Source: Xanthobacter dioxanivorans (lineage in GTDB: Bacteria; Pseudomonadota; Alphaproteobacteria; Rhizobiales; Xanthobacteraceae). From it: a DNA stretch of 64,000 bases. The notes under the pieces are model-generated. The model was not told where the DNA came from. It was given only the letters and a program-made list of their open reading frames with translations, and searched no databases. The DNA is taken from NCBI RefSeq assembly GCF_016807805.1, contig NZ_CP063362.1:5622501-5686500 (forward strand). The letters are read 5' to 3'. A program made the translations under genes and the position numbers. Of the stretch, positions 27,387 to 36,959 are shown in pieces (the first letter of the stretch is position 1; the number at the start of each line of letters is the position of its first letter).

Positions 27387-28316
27387 ATGTCCACTCTGCT
27401 CGTCACTCATCCCGCGGGCCTGAAGCACGCGACGCCCCCCGGCCATCCGGAGCGGGCCGACCGGCTGCGCGTCCTCGACCGCATCTTCGAGCAGGAGAAA
27501 TTCTCCCATCTGGTGCGCGACCTCGCCCCCCTCGGCGCGCGTGACGACATCATCCGCGTGCACCCGGGCGACTTCGTCGACGCCATGGGCGAGGCGACGC
27601 CGCAAGACGGGCTGGTGCGCATCGATTCGGACACCGTGCTCTCCCCCGGCAGCTGGGAAGCCGCCCTGCGGGCGGTGGGCGGGGCCTGCTTCGCGGTGGA
27701 CGAGGTGGTGGAAGGCAAGGTTTCCAACGCCTTCGTCGCCATGCGCCCGCCGGGGCACCATTGCGAGACGCGCAAGCCCATGGGCTTCTGCCTGCTCAAC
27801 CAGGTGGCCATCGCCGCCCGCCACGCCCAGGCGAAGCACGGGCTCGGCCGCGTCGCCATCGTGGATTTCGACGTGCACCACGGCAACGGCACCCAGGAGA
27901 TCTTCTGGGCCGACGACAGCGTGCTCTACTGCTCCACCCACGAGATGCCGCTCTATCCCGGCACCGGGGCGGTGAGCGAGACGGGCGTGGTCAACACCAT
28001 CGTCAACGCACCGCTGCGCTCGGGCGACGACGGGACGGTGTTCAAGGAGGCGATGGAGACGCGCATCCTGCCGCGCATCACCTCCTTCGCGCCGGAACTC
28101 ATCCTGATCTCCGCCGGCTTCGACGCCCACGTGCGCGACCCTCTGGCCTCCCTGCGCCTCGTGGACACGGACTTCGCGTGGATCACCCGGCGGCTGATGG
28201 AGATCGCCGACGCCAAGTGCCAGGGCCGCGTGGTCTCGGTGCTGGAGGGCGGCTACGACCTGGAAGGCCTCGCCTCCTCCGCCTCCGCCCACGTCTCCGC
28301 CCTCATGCACGGCTGA
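27387..28316 (+). CDS. histone deacetylase-like amidohydrolase
   Basis: 309 aa zinc hydrolase of the arginase/deacetylase fold. Metal and catalytic residues are visible in MRPPGHHCE (tandem His), VAIVDFDVHHGNGTQEIF (Asp and His ligands), and LISAGFDAHVRDPLASLRL (third Asp). It begins TLLVTHPAGLKHATPPGHPE, the substrate-loop start common to bacterial class II HDAC-like and acetylpolyamine amidohydrolases. The substrate may be acetylated polyamines or proteins. The ATG at 27387 is used because upstream sequence lacks conserved residues. Confidence 0.9.
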   Translation: MSTLLVTHPAGLKHATPPGHPERADRLRVLDRIFEQEKFSHLVRDLAPLGARDDIIRVHPGDFVDAMGEATPQDGLVRIDSDTVLSPGSWEAALRAVGGACFAVDEVVEGKVSNAFVAMRPPGHHCETRKPMGFCLLNQVAIAARHAQAKHGLGRVAIVDFDVHHGNGTQEIFWADDSVLYCSTHEMPLYPGTGAVSETGVVNTIVNAPLRSGDDGTVFKEAMETRILPRITSFAPELILISAGFDAHVRDPLASLRLVDTDFAWITRRLMEIADAKCQGRVVSVLEGGYDLEGLASSASAHVSALMHG

Positions 28317-28326
28317 GCGGCGTCCC

Positions 28327-29025
28327 TCAGCGATGCTCGCCGGCGGGCAGGTAGGGCCGCAGCGCATGGGCGAGCTTGGCGGCCGTCAGCGTCTGCAGCC
28401 ACACCTTGCCGGGTCCGGTCAGGTGGGCGAGAAACAGGCCGTCGCCGCCGAACAGCATGTTCCTCACCCCCGGCACGGTGGTGATCTCGAAGCCGACGCT
28501 CTCCTCGAACATGCCCACGTGGCCCGGATGGACCAGAAGGTCCTGCCCGGCCTGGAGCGTGTAGCTCACGATCTCCCCGCCCAGCTCGATGAAGGCCGTG
28601 CCCTCGCCGGTGAGGCGCTGGAGCACGAAGCCGTCGCCGCCGAACACCCCCGCCCCCAGCGACTGCTGCACCCCGACGCCGACGGACAAGCTCGGCGCGC
28701 CGGCGAGGAAGCCGTGGCGGTGGACCAGGAAGCCCTGGCCCGGCGCCACATGCGTCTCGATGATGTTGCCCGGCACGGTGGCGGCGAAGGCCACGAGGGC
28801 CTCCCCACCTTGCGCCGTGAACTCGGTCATGAACAATCCGCCGCCGGAGATGGCGCGGCCGAGGACGCCGAAGAAGCCGGAGGCGCCGCCCGCCCCCGTG
28901 GTGGTGCGCATGGCGACGTTGGAGGTCATCCAGCTGAGACGGTCGGTCTCGGCCAGGATCGTCTCCCCGGCCTCCAGCGTTACGGTGAGCACGGGAAGCG
29001 TGGTGCCGGAAATCTCGCTGCGCAT
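28327..29025 (-). CDS. TIGR00266 / AIM24 family protein
   Basis: 232 aa of all-beta character with many glycines: ETDRLSWMTSNVAMRTT, then AISGGGLFMTEFTAQGG, GLFLAHLTGPGKVWLQTLT near the end. This is the pattern of TIGR00266 proteins, related to mitochondrial AIM24 and the tryptophan RNA-binding attenuator-like fold. The family function is not established. It is convergent with the HDAC-like gene (10 bp apart) and divergent from the double-DTG secreted protein gene. Confidence 0.87.
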   Translation of the reverse strand: MRSEISGTTLPVLTVTLEAGETILAETDRLSWMTSNVAMRTTTGAGGASGFFGVLGRAISGGGLFMTEFTAQGGEALVAFAATVPGNIIETHVAPGQGFLVHRHGFLAGAPSLSVGVGVQQSLGAGVFGGDGFVLQRLTGEGTAFIELGGEIVSYTLQAGQDLLVHPGHVGMFEESVGFEITTVPGVRNMLFGGDGLFLAHLTGPGKVWLQTLTAAKLAHALRPYLPAGEHR

Positions 29026-29147
29026 GCGATCCTCGGGTCTGCCCGGCAGCGCGCCGGGACGGTGGCGGTTCGGACAGGCTAAAGGCGGCATCAGCGAATG
29101 GGAATCGGCGACACCGGCGAAGCCCCGGCCATGAGAGGGAAAAAATC

Positions 29148-30224
29148 GTGAGACGGCTCGCCTTTCGTGCATTTTTTCTTGCGTTTCTGCCGGCCCTCGC
29201 CGGTGCTCCCGCCGCCGCCCAGCAGGCGGTCACCCTGCCCTATTTCAACGCGCCGGCGGACGGCGAGCCGATCCGCCGGCCGCCCACTCTGGGCCTTGCC
29301 GTGGGCGGCGAGGTGCACCGGGCGGTGATGGATACGGGCTCCACCGGCGTGGTCATCTCCGCCACCTCCATCGCCGACTTCGACACCCTGCCCGTGCTGG
29401 GGCCGGGGAAGCTCACCTATTCCTCCTCCGGCCGCATCATGCGCGGCGTGTATGTGGAGGCGCCGGTGACGGTGGTGGGCGCGGACGGCACACGCTTCAC
29501 CACCCGGCCCATCCGCATTCTCGCGGTGACGCGCATCGACTGCCTGCGGGCCGCCCGCTCCTGCACCCCGGTGAAGGCGCCGCGGCGGGTGGCCATGCTC
29601 GGCATCGGCTTTGCGCGGACCCGTGACGAGGCACCGGGCACGGGCCCGCGGGGCAACCCCTTCCTCAATGCCCCGGGCATGGGCACGCCGGACCGGCTCG
29701 GGGCCCTGGGGCGCGGCTATGTGGCGGGGCGGCGATCGGTGACGGTGGGGCTCGCGGCGGCCGACAAGGCCGGCTTCCGCCTGGTCAAGCTCAAGGCCGA
29801 CCCGCCCACGGGCGACTGGGCGGCGACGCCCGTCTGCCTCGCCCTGGACGGCCGCGCGCCAGCCGCCTGTGGATCGCTTTTGATGGATACCGGCGTCACC
29901 ACCATGTTCCTCACCCTGCCGGACGCGCAGACGGCGGGGCTCGCGACCCTCGACCCGCGCGGCGCCACGGTGCTGGCGGACGGCGTCGCCCTCGCCGTCT
30001 CGCCGGGCGAGGGGCAAGGCGCGCCGGCCTATGGCTTCACGGTGGGCGATCGCGCCGACCCGGTGGTGCCGGAGCGGGTGATCCTGGTGGGGGCGGGCAG
30101 AATGGGCAGGAACCCGCGCGCCCCGTTCGTGAACACCACGGTGCGGGCCCTCAATGCCTTCGACTATCTGTTCGATGCGGACGCCGGGGAGGTGGGCTTC
30201 CGCCCCCGCTCCCCGGCCCCGTGA
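29148..30224 (+). CDS. secreted pepsin-like protein with two DTG motifs
   Basis: 358 aa with a signal peptide (FRAFFLAFLPALAGAPAAAQQ, cleavage near 25). Two aspartic-protease-like motifs are visible: VMDTGSTGVVIS (Asp62) and LLMDTGVTTMFLTL (Asp247), each in a lobe of about 150 residues, as in bilobal pepsin-fold enzymes. Four cysteines (DCLRAARSC, then PVC and ACG) may form disulfides. Pepsin-like (A1) proteases are rare in bacteria; many alphaproteobacterial relatives are annotated only as hypothetical. Enzyme activity is inferred from the motifs, not shown. Confidence 0.6.
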   Translation: MRRLAFRAFFLAFLPALAGAPAAAQQAVTLPYFNAPADGEPIRRPPTLGLAVGGEVHRAVMDTGSTGVVISATSIADFDTLPVLGPGKLTYSSSGRIMRGVYVEAPVTVVGADGTRFTTRPIRILAVTRIDCLRAARSCTPVKAPRRVAMLGIGFARTRDEAPGTGPRGNPFLNAPGMGTPDRLGALGRGYVAGRRSVTVGLAAADKAGFRLVKLKADPPTGDWAATPVCLALDGRAPAACGSLLMDTGVTTMFLTLPDAQTAGLATLDPRGATVLADGVALAVSPGEGQGAPAYGFTVGDRADPVVPERVILVGAGRMGRNPRAPFVNTTVRALNAFDYLFDADAGEVGFRPRSPAP

Positions 30225-30225
30225 A

Positions 30226-30318
30226 GAGCGGCGCTTGCGCGCCGTTCAACCCCCATGTGAGAGAGCGGCGCTTGCGCGCCGCTCAGGCCCAAGTGAGAGC
30301 AGCGGCGCTTGCGCCGCT
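30226..30318. repeat. three tandem hairpin repeats between convergent genes
   Basis: GAGCGGCGCTTGCGCGCC is at the core of near-copies at 30226-30247 and 30263-30284, and a shorter copy AGCGGCGCTTGCGCCGCT at 30301-30318. Each is itself an inverted repeat around TTGC. They fill the gap between the double-DTG gene and the iorB-like gene, so probably act as bidirectional terminators. Confidence 0.7.
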
Positions 30319-32528
30319 CAGGCCGGCTTGAAGCTCTGGCCGGCGAACGGCAGGCGATGCACCGGCCGGCCGGTGGCGGCGAAGATGGCGTTGGCCACCG
30401 CCGGCGCCAGCGGCGGCACGCCCGGCTCGCCGATGCCCGTGGGCGCGGCGTCCGAGGCGACCATGTGCACCTCCACCTTCGGCATCTCCGACATGCGCAG
30501 CGGGGCGTAGGTGTCGAAGTTCGCCTGCTCCACCGTCCCCTTGTCGAGGGTAATGGCGTCGTGCAGTGCCGCGCCCAGGCCGAAGCCGACGCCGCCCTCC
30601 ACCTGCGCCCGCACCACGTCCGGATTGACGATCCGGCCGCAATCCACCGCCGCCACCACGCGCTGCACCTTGATGCCGCCGTCGGCGAGGGAGAGCTCCA
30701 CCACCTCCGCCACATAGGTGTTGAAGGAGCGGTGGGCGGCGATGCCCCGCGTCACGCCCGCCGGCAGCGGCGTGCCCCAGCCCGCCTTGTCGGCGGCGAG
30801 GCGGATGACACCCTTCAGCCGGTCGTCCTTGGCGTGGGCCAGGCGGAACGCCACCGGGTCCTGCCCGGCGGCGCGGGCGAGCTGGTCCATCATCACCTCC
30901 ACCGCATAGGCGGTGTGGGTGTGGCCCACCGAGCGCCACCACAGGACCGGTACGCCGGTCTTCATGGAGGTGAGCTCCACCTTCAGGTTGGGGATGTCGT
31001 AGCCGCCGTGGGTGCCCTCGACGGAGGTCTCGTCGATGCCGTTCTTCACCATGACCGATTCGAAGAAGGTCCCGGCGAGGATGGACTGCCCCACCACATG
31101 GTGATGCCACGCCACCGGCTTGCCCGAGGCATCCACCGCCGCGCGCACCTTGTGCAGGTAGAGCGGGCGATAATAGCCCGCCTTCATGTCGTCCTCGCGG
31201 GTCCAGACCAGCTTCACCGGCACGCCCTTCCCGTGGGCCTTGGCGATGGCCACCGCCTCCACCACGAAGTCGGAGCTGGCCAGCGCCCGGCGGCCGAAGC
31301 TGCCGCCGGCCCACAGGGTGTTGATCACCACCTTCTCCGGCGGAACGCCGGCGGCGTGGGCCGCGTTCGGCACGTCGGCGGAGGGGAACTGGGAGCCGGT
31401 CCAGATGGTGACCGCCCCGTCCTTCAGCTGCGCCGCCGCGTTCATGGGCTCCATGGACGCGTGGGCGAGGTAGGGGAACTCGAACTCCGCCTCCACCAGC
31501 TTCACGCCCGGCGTGGCCAGGGCCTTGTCCACGTCGCCCTCGGCCTCGGCGACGGTGCCGGCCTTGGCCAGGGCGGCGCGATACGCGGCCACCAGGTCGG
31601 CGGTGCTGCGCGTCTCGGCGCCGCTCTCGTCCCATTCCACCTTCAGGGCGTCGCGGCCCTTGATGGCGGCGTGGGTGGTGGTGGCGAGCACGGCGACGCC
31701 CTGCGGCACCATCACCACGTCCGAAACGCCCTTCACCGCCTTGGCGGCGCCGGCATCGAAGCGCGTCGGCTTGGCGCCGAAGCGGGGCGGATGCGCCACC
31801 ACCGCCACCAGCATGCCCGGCAGCTTGAGGTCCTGGGTGTAGATGCGGGCACCGGTGGTCTTGGCCAGATTATCGACCCGGTGCACGCCTTCCTTGCCGA
31901 TGAGGGTGAAGGCGGACGGCGCCTTCAGCGCCGGCTCGGCCGGCACGGCCTCCCTGGCGGCCGCTTCCGCCAGCGCGCCGAAGCCGGCGCTGCGGTTGCC
32001 GGCGCTCACCACGCCGTTGGCAACCTTCACCGTGGAGGGATCGACCCCCCACTGCCGCGCGGCGGCGGCCACCAGCATGGCGCGGGCGGCGGCGCCGGCC
32101 TTGCGGTAGACGTCGTAGCTGGCGGCGATGGAGGTGGAGCCGCCGGTGCCCTGGGCGCCGCCGAACGCGGCGTTGCCGTAGCGCTTGGCGTCGGCGGGAG
32201 CGAACTCGGTGGTGACCTTCGACCAGTCGGCATCCATCTCGTCGGCGGCGAGGGTGGCAAGGCCGGTGGCGGTGCCCTGCCCCTTGTCGAGATGCTTGAT
32301 GATGACGGTGACGGTTCCATCCGGGGCAATCCGGACGAACGGATTGAAGGCTGTGCCGCCGGCCTCGGCGGCCTCGGCCGGGGCGCCGAAGCCCAGCATC
32401 AGGCCGACGCCCACCCCGCCCATGGCGGCAAGGACGAAGCGGCGGGAGAGGGGCGCCTCGGCGGCGGAGCGCAGCGTGGCCGCCACGGCGGCGAAGGCGC
32501 CGTCTTCCAGGTTCTGGAGCAGGTGCAT
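30318..32528 (-). CDS. iorB: aldehyde/isoquinoline oxidoreductase molybdenum subunit (IorB-like), Tat-exported
   Basis: 736 aa xanthine-oxidase-family molybdopterin cytosine dinucleotide-binding subunit. A Tat signal is visible: [12 protein letters not shown] at residues 28-38, then a hydrophobic run and an AEA site, so it should act in the periplasm. Core motifs include [43 protein letters not shown] and the C-terminal [18 protein letters not shown] with the active-site glutamate. The substrate (isoquinoline, aldehyde or another N-heterocycle) is not predictable. It lies 4 bp after the 2Fe-2S subunit gene; no cytochrome partner is adjacent. Confidence 0.9.
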   Translation of the reverse strand: MHLLQNLEDGAFAAVAATLRSAAEAPLSRRFVLAAMGGVGVGLMLGFGAPAEAAEAGGTAFNPFVRIAPDGTVTVIIKHLDKGQGTATGLATLAADEMDADWSKVTTEFAPADAKRYGNAAFGGAQGTGGSTSIAASYDVYRKAGAAARAMLVAAAARQWGVDPSTVKVANGVVSAGNRSAGFGALAEAAAREAVPAEPALKAPSAFTLIGKEGVHRVDNLAKTTGARIYTQDLKLPGMLVAVVAHPPRFGAKPTRFDAGAAKAVKGVSDVVMVPQGVAVLATTTHAAIKGRDALKVEWDESGAETRSTADLVAAYRAALAKAGTVAEAEGDVDKALATPGVKLVEAEFEFPYLAHASMEPMNAAAQLKDGAVTIWTGSQFPSADVPNAAHAAGVPPEKVVINTLWAGGSFGRRALASSDFVVEAVAIAKAHGKGVPVKLVWTREDDMKAGYYRPLYLHKVRAAVDASGKPVAWHHHVVGQSILAGTFFESVMVKNGIDETSVEGTHGGYDIPNLKVELTSMKTGVPVLWWRSVGHTHTAYAVEVMMDQLARAAGQDPVAFRLAHAKDDRLKGVIRLAADKAGWGTPLPAGVTRGIAAHRSFNTYVAEVVELSLADGGIKVQRVVAAVDCGRIVNPDVVRAQVEGGVGFGLGAALHDAITLDKGTVEQANFDTYAPLRMSEMPKVEVHMVASDAAPTGIGEPGVPPLAPAVANAIFAATGRPVHRLPFAGQSFKPA

Positions 32529-32532
32529 GGCG

Positions 32533-32994
32533 TCAGGCCTCCAGCCGGCGGGCCGCGTCGTGGATGGCGGCGCGGATGCGGTGATAGGTGGCGCAGCGGC
32601 AGACATTGCCGTCCATGGCATTGTCGATGTCGGCGTCGGTGGGTTTCTTGTTCTCGGCGAGCAGCGCCACGGCGGACATGATCTGGCCGGACTGGCAATA
32701 GCCACACTGGACCACGTCGAGGCTGGTCCAGGCGGCCTTCACCGCCTCCGCCTCGCGGCCGGAAACGGCCTCGATGGTGACCACCTTGGCATCGCCCACG
32801 TCGCCCAATGCCGTCTGGCAGGAGCGCACGGGCGTGCCGTCGAGATGCACGGTGCAGGCGCCGCACAGGGCCTGCCCGCAGCCGAACTTGGTGCCGACGA
32901 GATCGAGCTCGTCGCGCAGGACCCAGAGGAGGGGCGTATCGGGATCGGCGTCAATGGTGCGCGCCTGTCCGTTCACAGTAAGTGTGACGGCCAT
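32533..32994 (-). CDS. iorA: 2Fe-2S subunit of molybdenum oxidoreductase (IorA-like)
   Basis: 153 aa. The plant-type 2Fe-2S cluster cysteines are in [18 protein letters not shown]. The second cluster is in [12 protein letters not shown] and [12 protein letters not shown], the usual two-cluster CoxS/XdhC-like small subunit. It passes electrons from the molybdenum site in the adjacent large subunit. [10 protein letters not shown] was chosen as the start since it matches the family. It has no signal peptide and would be co-exported with the Tat-signal partner. Confidence 0.92.
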   Translation of the reverse strand: MAVTLTVNGQARTIDADPDTPLLWVLRDELDLVGTKFGCGQALCGACTVHLDGTPVRSCQTALGDVGDAKVVTIEAVSGREAEAVKAAWTSLDVVQCGYCQSGQIMSAVALLAENKKPTDADIDNAMDGNVCRCATYHRIRAAIHDAARRLEA

Positions 32995-33191
32995 GGAAAC
33001 CTCATGTGTGAGAAGCACAGTGAAGCCTGTGCGATCGTTGAGGAGCGTGGGGTGCGATCCGACGCACCCCCAAAGGACATGGCGCCGCCCCCGACGCGGA
33101 TGTCCTGCACGCGCAGGTTATCGCCCAGGCTCGAATGTTTCCAGACAGGGGCCGGTCACGATACGGGGAGCAGGCCGCCGGCCGCCCGGTC

Positions 33192-34753
33192 TCAGGCCCC
33201 GGCCGGCCAGCCGGCGATGATCGCAAGCTGCTCCTGCGGACGTTCCACGGTGATCTCGCGGCGGCCCAGGAACACCGCGCCCGCCTCGCCATCGAGGGAA
33301 AGCCAGTCGCCTTCGGCCACGTCGGCCGCGCCAAGGCGGGCGCGGCGGGTGGCGAGGTCGATGGCGAGCGCCCCGCAGCCCACCACGCAGGCGCGGCCGA
33401 GCTGGCGGGCGACCACGGCCGCATGGGCGGTCCGCCCGCCGACGGTGGTGAGCACGCCGGCGGCGAGCGCGAGGCCGGCGATGTCGTCCGTCGCCACGTC
33501 CGGCCGCACCAGGATCACCGGATCGCCCGCGCCGGCGAGCCGCCGCGCCGCGTCGGCATCGAAGGCGATGCGGCCGCTGACCGTTCCCGACGAGGCCGGA
33601 ACCCCCCGCGCCACCGCCTCCGCCGTGCCGGTGAAGCGCGAGGTCCCCACCGCGTCGAGGTCCACGCCCTCCAGCAGGGCCCGGCCCTCCGCCGGCGTGC
33701 GTACGCCTTCGGCGACGAGGTCCACCGCGATTTTCAGCGCCGCGCGCGGGGTGCGCTTGGCGGCGCGGGTCTGGAGGAAGAACAGGCGCCCCTCCTCGAT
33801 GGTGAATTCCACATCCTGCACGTCGCGATAGGCGGCCTCCAGCGCGGCGACGCCCTCGGCCAGCTCCCGCGCCACCTGCGGCAGCGCCGCGTCGAGGCGG
33901 GCGAGCCCCACCGGCTGGCGGCGGCCCGACACCACGTCCTCGCCCTGGGCCTCGAACAGCATGTCGGCGTAAATCCCCGGCGCGCCGGTGGCGGGATCGC
34001 GCGAGAAGGCGACGCCCGATCCGGAGCGCACGCCCGCATTGCCGAACACCATGGCCTGCACCGTCACCGCCGTCCCGCTCAGCCCCTCCAGATGGTTGAG
34101 GCGCCGGTATTCCCGCGCCTTCGGCGCATCCCAGGAGCGGAACACCGCGTCCACCGCGTCCTTGAGCTGCGTCATCGGATCGGTGGGGACCGTGCAGTCG
34201 AAGCGGTCGGCGGCGAGCGCCAGGTAGAGATCGGCGAGCCGGTCGAGGGCGTCCGGGTCGAGCTCGCGGTCGGACGCCGCCGTCTCGGCGGCGAGCAGGG
34301 TGCGCAGGACCTCCTCGAACGGCCCGCGCGGCAGCCCCGCCACCACCTCGCAATGGCCCTCGATGAAGCGCCGCCGGCAATCGAAGGCGAGCCGGGGATT
34401 GCCGGTGAGGCGCATCAGGCCGCGCACCGTATCCGGGTTCATGCCCACGTCGAGCACGGTCTCCAGCATCCCGGGCATGGACTTCTCCGCGCCCGAACGC
34501 ACCGAGACCAGGAGCGGCCGGCGGCGGTCGCCGAAGCCGCGCCCGGTGACGCGCTCCAGATAGGCGACGCCGTCGGCGAGAAGGCGATCCACCCCCTTCC
34601 GCGACCGCTCCCCGGCGCACAGGGCGGTGGACAGCACGAAGGCCGGCGGCACGTTGAGGCCGAGGGCGTGCATCCGCCACAGCTGCGCCGCCTTGGAGCC
34701 GAAGTCGGCCGCCGCCAGGGCGGCGGTGTCGCCCCCGGGCCGATGAAGGCCAT
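33192..34753 (-). pseudogene. PPDK-like ATP-grasp/phosphohistidine protein without PEP barrel, N-terminal frameshift
   Basis: About 520 aa if repaired. The start MAFIGPG is in one frame and DTAALAAADFGSKAAQLWR onward in the next; the break is a run of five C (34732-34736), where one more base joins them. The ATP-binding motifs of pyruvate phosphate dikinase are present (VSVRSGAEKSMPGMLETV, AVTVQAMVFGN, GVAFSRDPATGA). So is the swivelling-histidine segment GGRTAHAAVVARQLGRACVV. The C-terminal PEP/pyruvate barrel of the about 880 aa PPDK is absent. Its phosphate acceptor is therefore unknown. As read, the conserved part could still start from a distal codon at 34826. The gene for a helical protein lies 47 bp upstream. 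Confidence 0.75.
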
Positions 34754-34800
34754 GAGCGGCGGCGCCGCGTGCCGCGGGCCAGAATGGGACGGGCTGCGGG

Positions 34801-36732
34801 TCAAGACACGACCTCCTCGAGCACATGGGTCCGCAGCGCCAGGGCCGCCCTGGCGAGATGGTCGGTTCCGGTTTCGAGGGCGCGGGCGACCTCGATCGTC
34901 GCCAGCAGCGTCTGCGCCGGCGCCGCTGTGCCCAGCGCCGCCGCCAGCACCCTGCGCTGGGCGCTGTCGGCGCGCCGCTCGCCCTCCATCACGGCGTCGA
35001 TGGCCTCCAGCGCGGCGGTGATGTCCTCGCGCTGGCCCGCCGGCCCCTCGCAGGCCGCCGCCACCGCCCGCACCAGGTCGCCGCAGCAGGCGATGGCCAC
35101 GGCGGCGAGGTCCGCCAGCGGCTCCAGCGCTCCGCCATCCCGCGGCATGCGGGCGGCGCTCAAAAGGAACGCCGCCTCCTCGAAGGCGTCGTTGGCCTCC
35201 TCCACCCATTCGCTCACCGGCAGGAAGCCCTTGCCGCGCCCGAACGGCCCGCTGGCGAGATCGCGGGCCGCCAGCACCTGTCGGTCGGCCTTCTCCTCCA
35301 GCCGCTTCGCCCGATCGCGGAAGTCGGCGCGGACGGCCTCGGCGCTGTCCGGCGCGATCAAGGCGGCGGCCACGTCGGAGGCCAGCATGCGGGCGATGCC
35401 GAGCTGGTGCAAAGCCAGGGACAGCAGCTCCTGCTCGGCCGAGCCGAAGGAGCCGGCGAGCTCGGCCCGCACCTCGTCGCGGATGAGCCGCACCGAGCGG
35501 CGGGCGGCGAGCCCCGCGCTGGTCAGCCGCAGCACCTCGCCGAGCAGCCGCGCCACCGCCGCGGCGCCGAGGATGCGGTCGAGCCGGGCGCCGTAGGGCA
35601 CGCGTCCCTCGGCGGAGTGCCGGACGGCGTCGAACACAAGCTCCGCGCCGCCCAGCTCCAGGAAGCCCCGGTGGCCGTGGCTCGATCGCGCGGCATCGCG
35701 CAGGAGGCGGATGGCGGTCGCCTTGTCCACGAAGGTCTGGAGCGCCTTGCGGGCCTTGTTCCAGTCGATGAGGAAGACGAGATGGGCGCCCACCGCCTCC
35801 AGAAACGCATCGAGGCCGGCATCCGCCTCCGCCGTGTAGCGGCCGGTCACCAGGTAGAAGCGCCCGGCATCGCCCAGCCCCTCGGCGCTGCGCTCGGCCA
35901 GCGGCGTCCATTCGGCGGCGAAGTCCTGGAACAGGGAGATGAAGAACCTGGCGCGGGAGCGGTGCACGTCGGTGTAGGTGACGGTGACCGCCCGCCCCTC
36001 CACCGCGACGATGATGACGTGGGCGTCGGTGGTGCCGATGTCGTTCTGGAGGATCAGCCGCCCGCCGCTGCGGCTCGCCGTGGTGTCGAGGCCGGGATGG
36101 CCGAAGGCGAGGCCGCGCGTGCGCGCCAGCCCGCGCATGAACGCCTCGATGCGCGGGCGGTCCTCGCGGGCCACGCCGAGGGCATGGGCGCCGGCGATGG
36201 TCTCCACCGCGATGCTGGCGGCGAGCTGGTTCAGCCCCTTGTGCAGGTCCATCACCAGGAGGTGGGCGCTGTCCTCCCCGCCGCGCCGGGCGGAGGTGAT
36301 ACGGGCGAGGGCGGCCGCGTCCAGCACGTCGCCGGCGATGGCGGCCAGCACGGCGCGCAGCCCCGACAGGCGGGCGGCGAAGGCGGGCGCGGCGTCGGCG
36401 CGGGCCGCATCGAGCGGCGCCGCCATCAGCGCGATGTCGTCGAGGATGCCGCCCACCAGCCGCCCGGCACCGGGAATGGCGGTGCTGCCGCCCGAAAGGG
36501 CATGCGCGCCAGCGACTGCCGCATCCAGGGCATCGTCGGCGGCGCCGGCGGCCCGGGCCTCGGCGTCGAGGACCGGGAGCGGGCGCCGCGGCGCCCTGGC
36601 GCGGGCGACGGCCTCCTGCAGGGCGGTCATGCGCAGCTTGGCCCGATCGTTGGCCTGGAGTGCCGTCTCGATGAGCCCCGGAAGCAGCAGCCCGCCTTCC
36701 CCGAGCTCCTCGACGATCTGCGTCTTCTTCAT
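34801..36732 (-). CDS. large helical protein of unknown function, PhoU/DUF47-like C-terminus possible
   Basis: About 643 aa from MKKTQIVEELGEGGLLLPGL; an ATG three codons upstream is possible. It is mostly Ala/Leu/Arg helices, with a more mixed centre (NDIGTTDAHVIIVAVEGRA, HRSRARFFISLFQDFAAEW, FYLVTGRYTAEAD). The C-terminal third (RAKRLEEKADRQVLAARDLA, then EEANDAFEEAAFLLSA) loosely resembles PhoU/DUF47 helical bundles; this is weak. It has no signal peptide or membrane segment. It precedes the PPDK-like gene in the same orientation, and the two probably form one transcript and may act together. Confidence 0.7.
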   Translation of the reverse strand: MKKTQIVEELGEGGLLLPGLIETALQANDRAKLRMTALQEAVARARAPRRPLPVLDAEARAAGAADDALDAAVAGAHALSGGSTAIPGAGRLVGGILDDIALMAAPLDAARADAAPAFAARLSGLRAVLAAIAGDVLDAAALARITSARRGGEDSAHLLVMDLHKGLNQLAASIAVETIAGAHALGVAREDRPRIEAFMRGLARTRGLAFGHPGLDTTASRSGGRLILQNDIGTTDAHVIIVAVEGRAVTVTYTDVHRSRARFFISLFQDFAAEWTPLAERSAEGLGDAGRFYLVTGRYTAEADAGLDAFLEAVGAHLVFLIDWNKARKALQTFVDKATAIRLLRDAARSSHGHRGFLELGGAELVFDAVRHSAEGRVPYGARLDRILGAAAVARLLGEVLRLTSAGLAARRSVRLIRDEVRAELAGSFGSAEQELLSLALHQLGIARMLASDVAAALIAPDSAEAVRADFRDRAKRLEEKADRQVLAARDLASGPFGRGKGFLPVSEWVEEANDAFEEAAFLLSAARMPRDGGALEPLADLAAVAIACCGDLVRAVAAACEGPAGQREDITAALEAIDAVMEGERRADSAQRRVLAAALGTAAPAQTLLATIEVARALETGTDHLARAALALRTHVLEEVVS

Positions 36733-36959
36733 CCCGTGCATCCCCGTGATCGCGATGGAAGCCCTTGGCCGCCGGACGACCCGGCGCCCTGCCCTCTCCC
36801 GATCCAATGGCTGGAACGCATCCGCCAAGCCCGTGCCAGTCCGGCTCGGCTCTAGGCCGGAATTCTGACAGCCAGACGACAGCCCCCGCCTCGCCGCCTC
36901 CGCGCGCCGCGGCGAGGCGGAGGTGGAAATGGCCCGATTCTTGATTATATCTTCGCGGG

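Noticed and set aside
30226..30318. Attachment site or integron-like element
   Set aside because: No integrase is near; the repeats are hairpins in a convergent gap and better explained as terminators or REP-like units.
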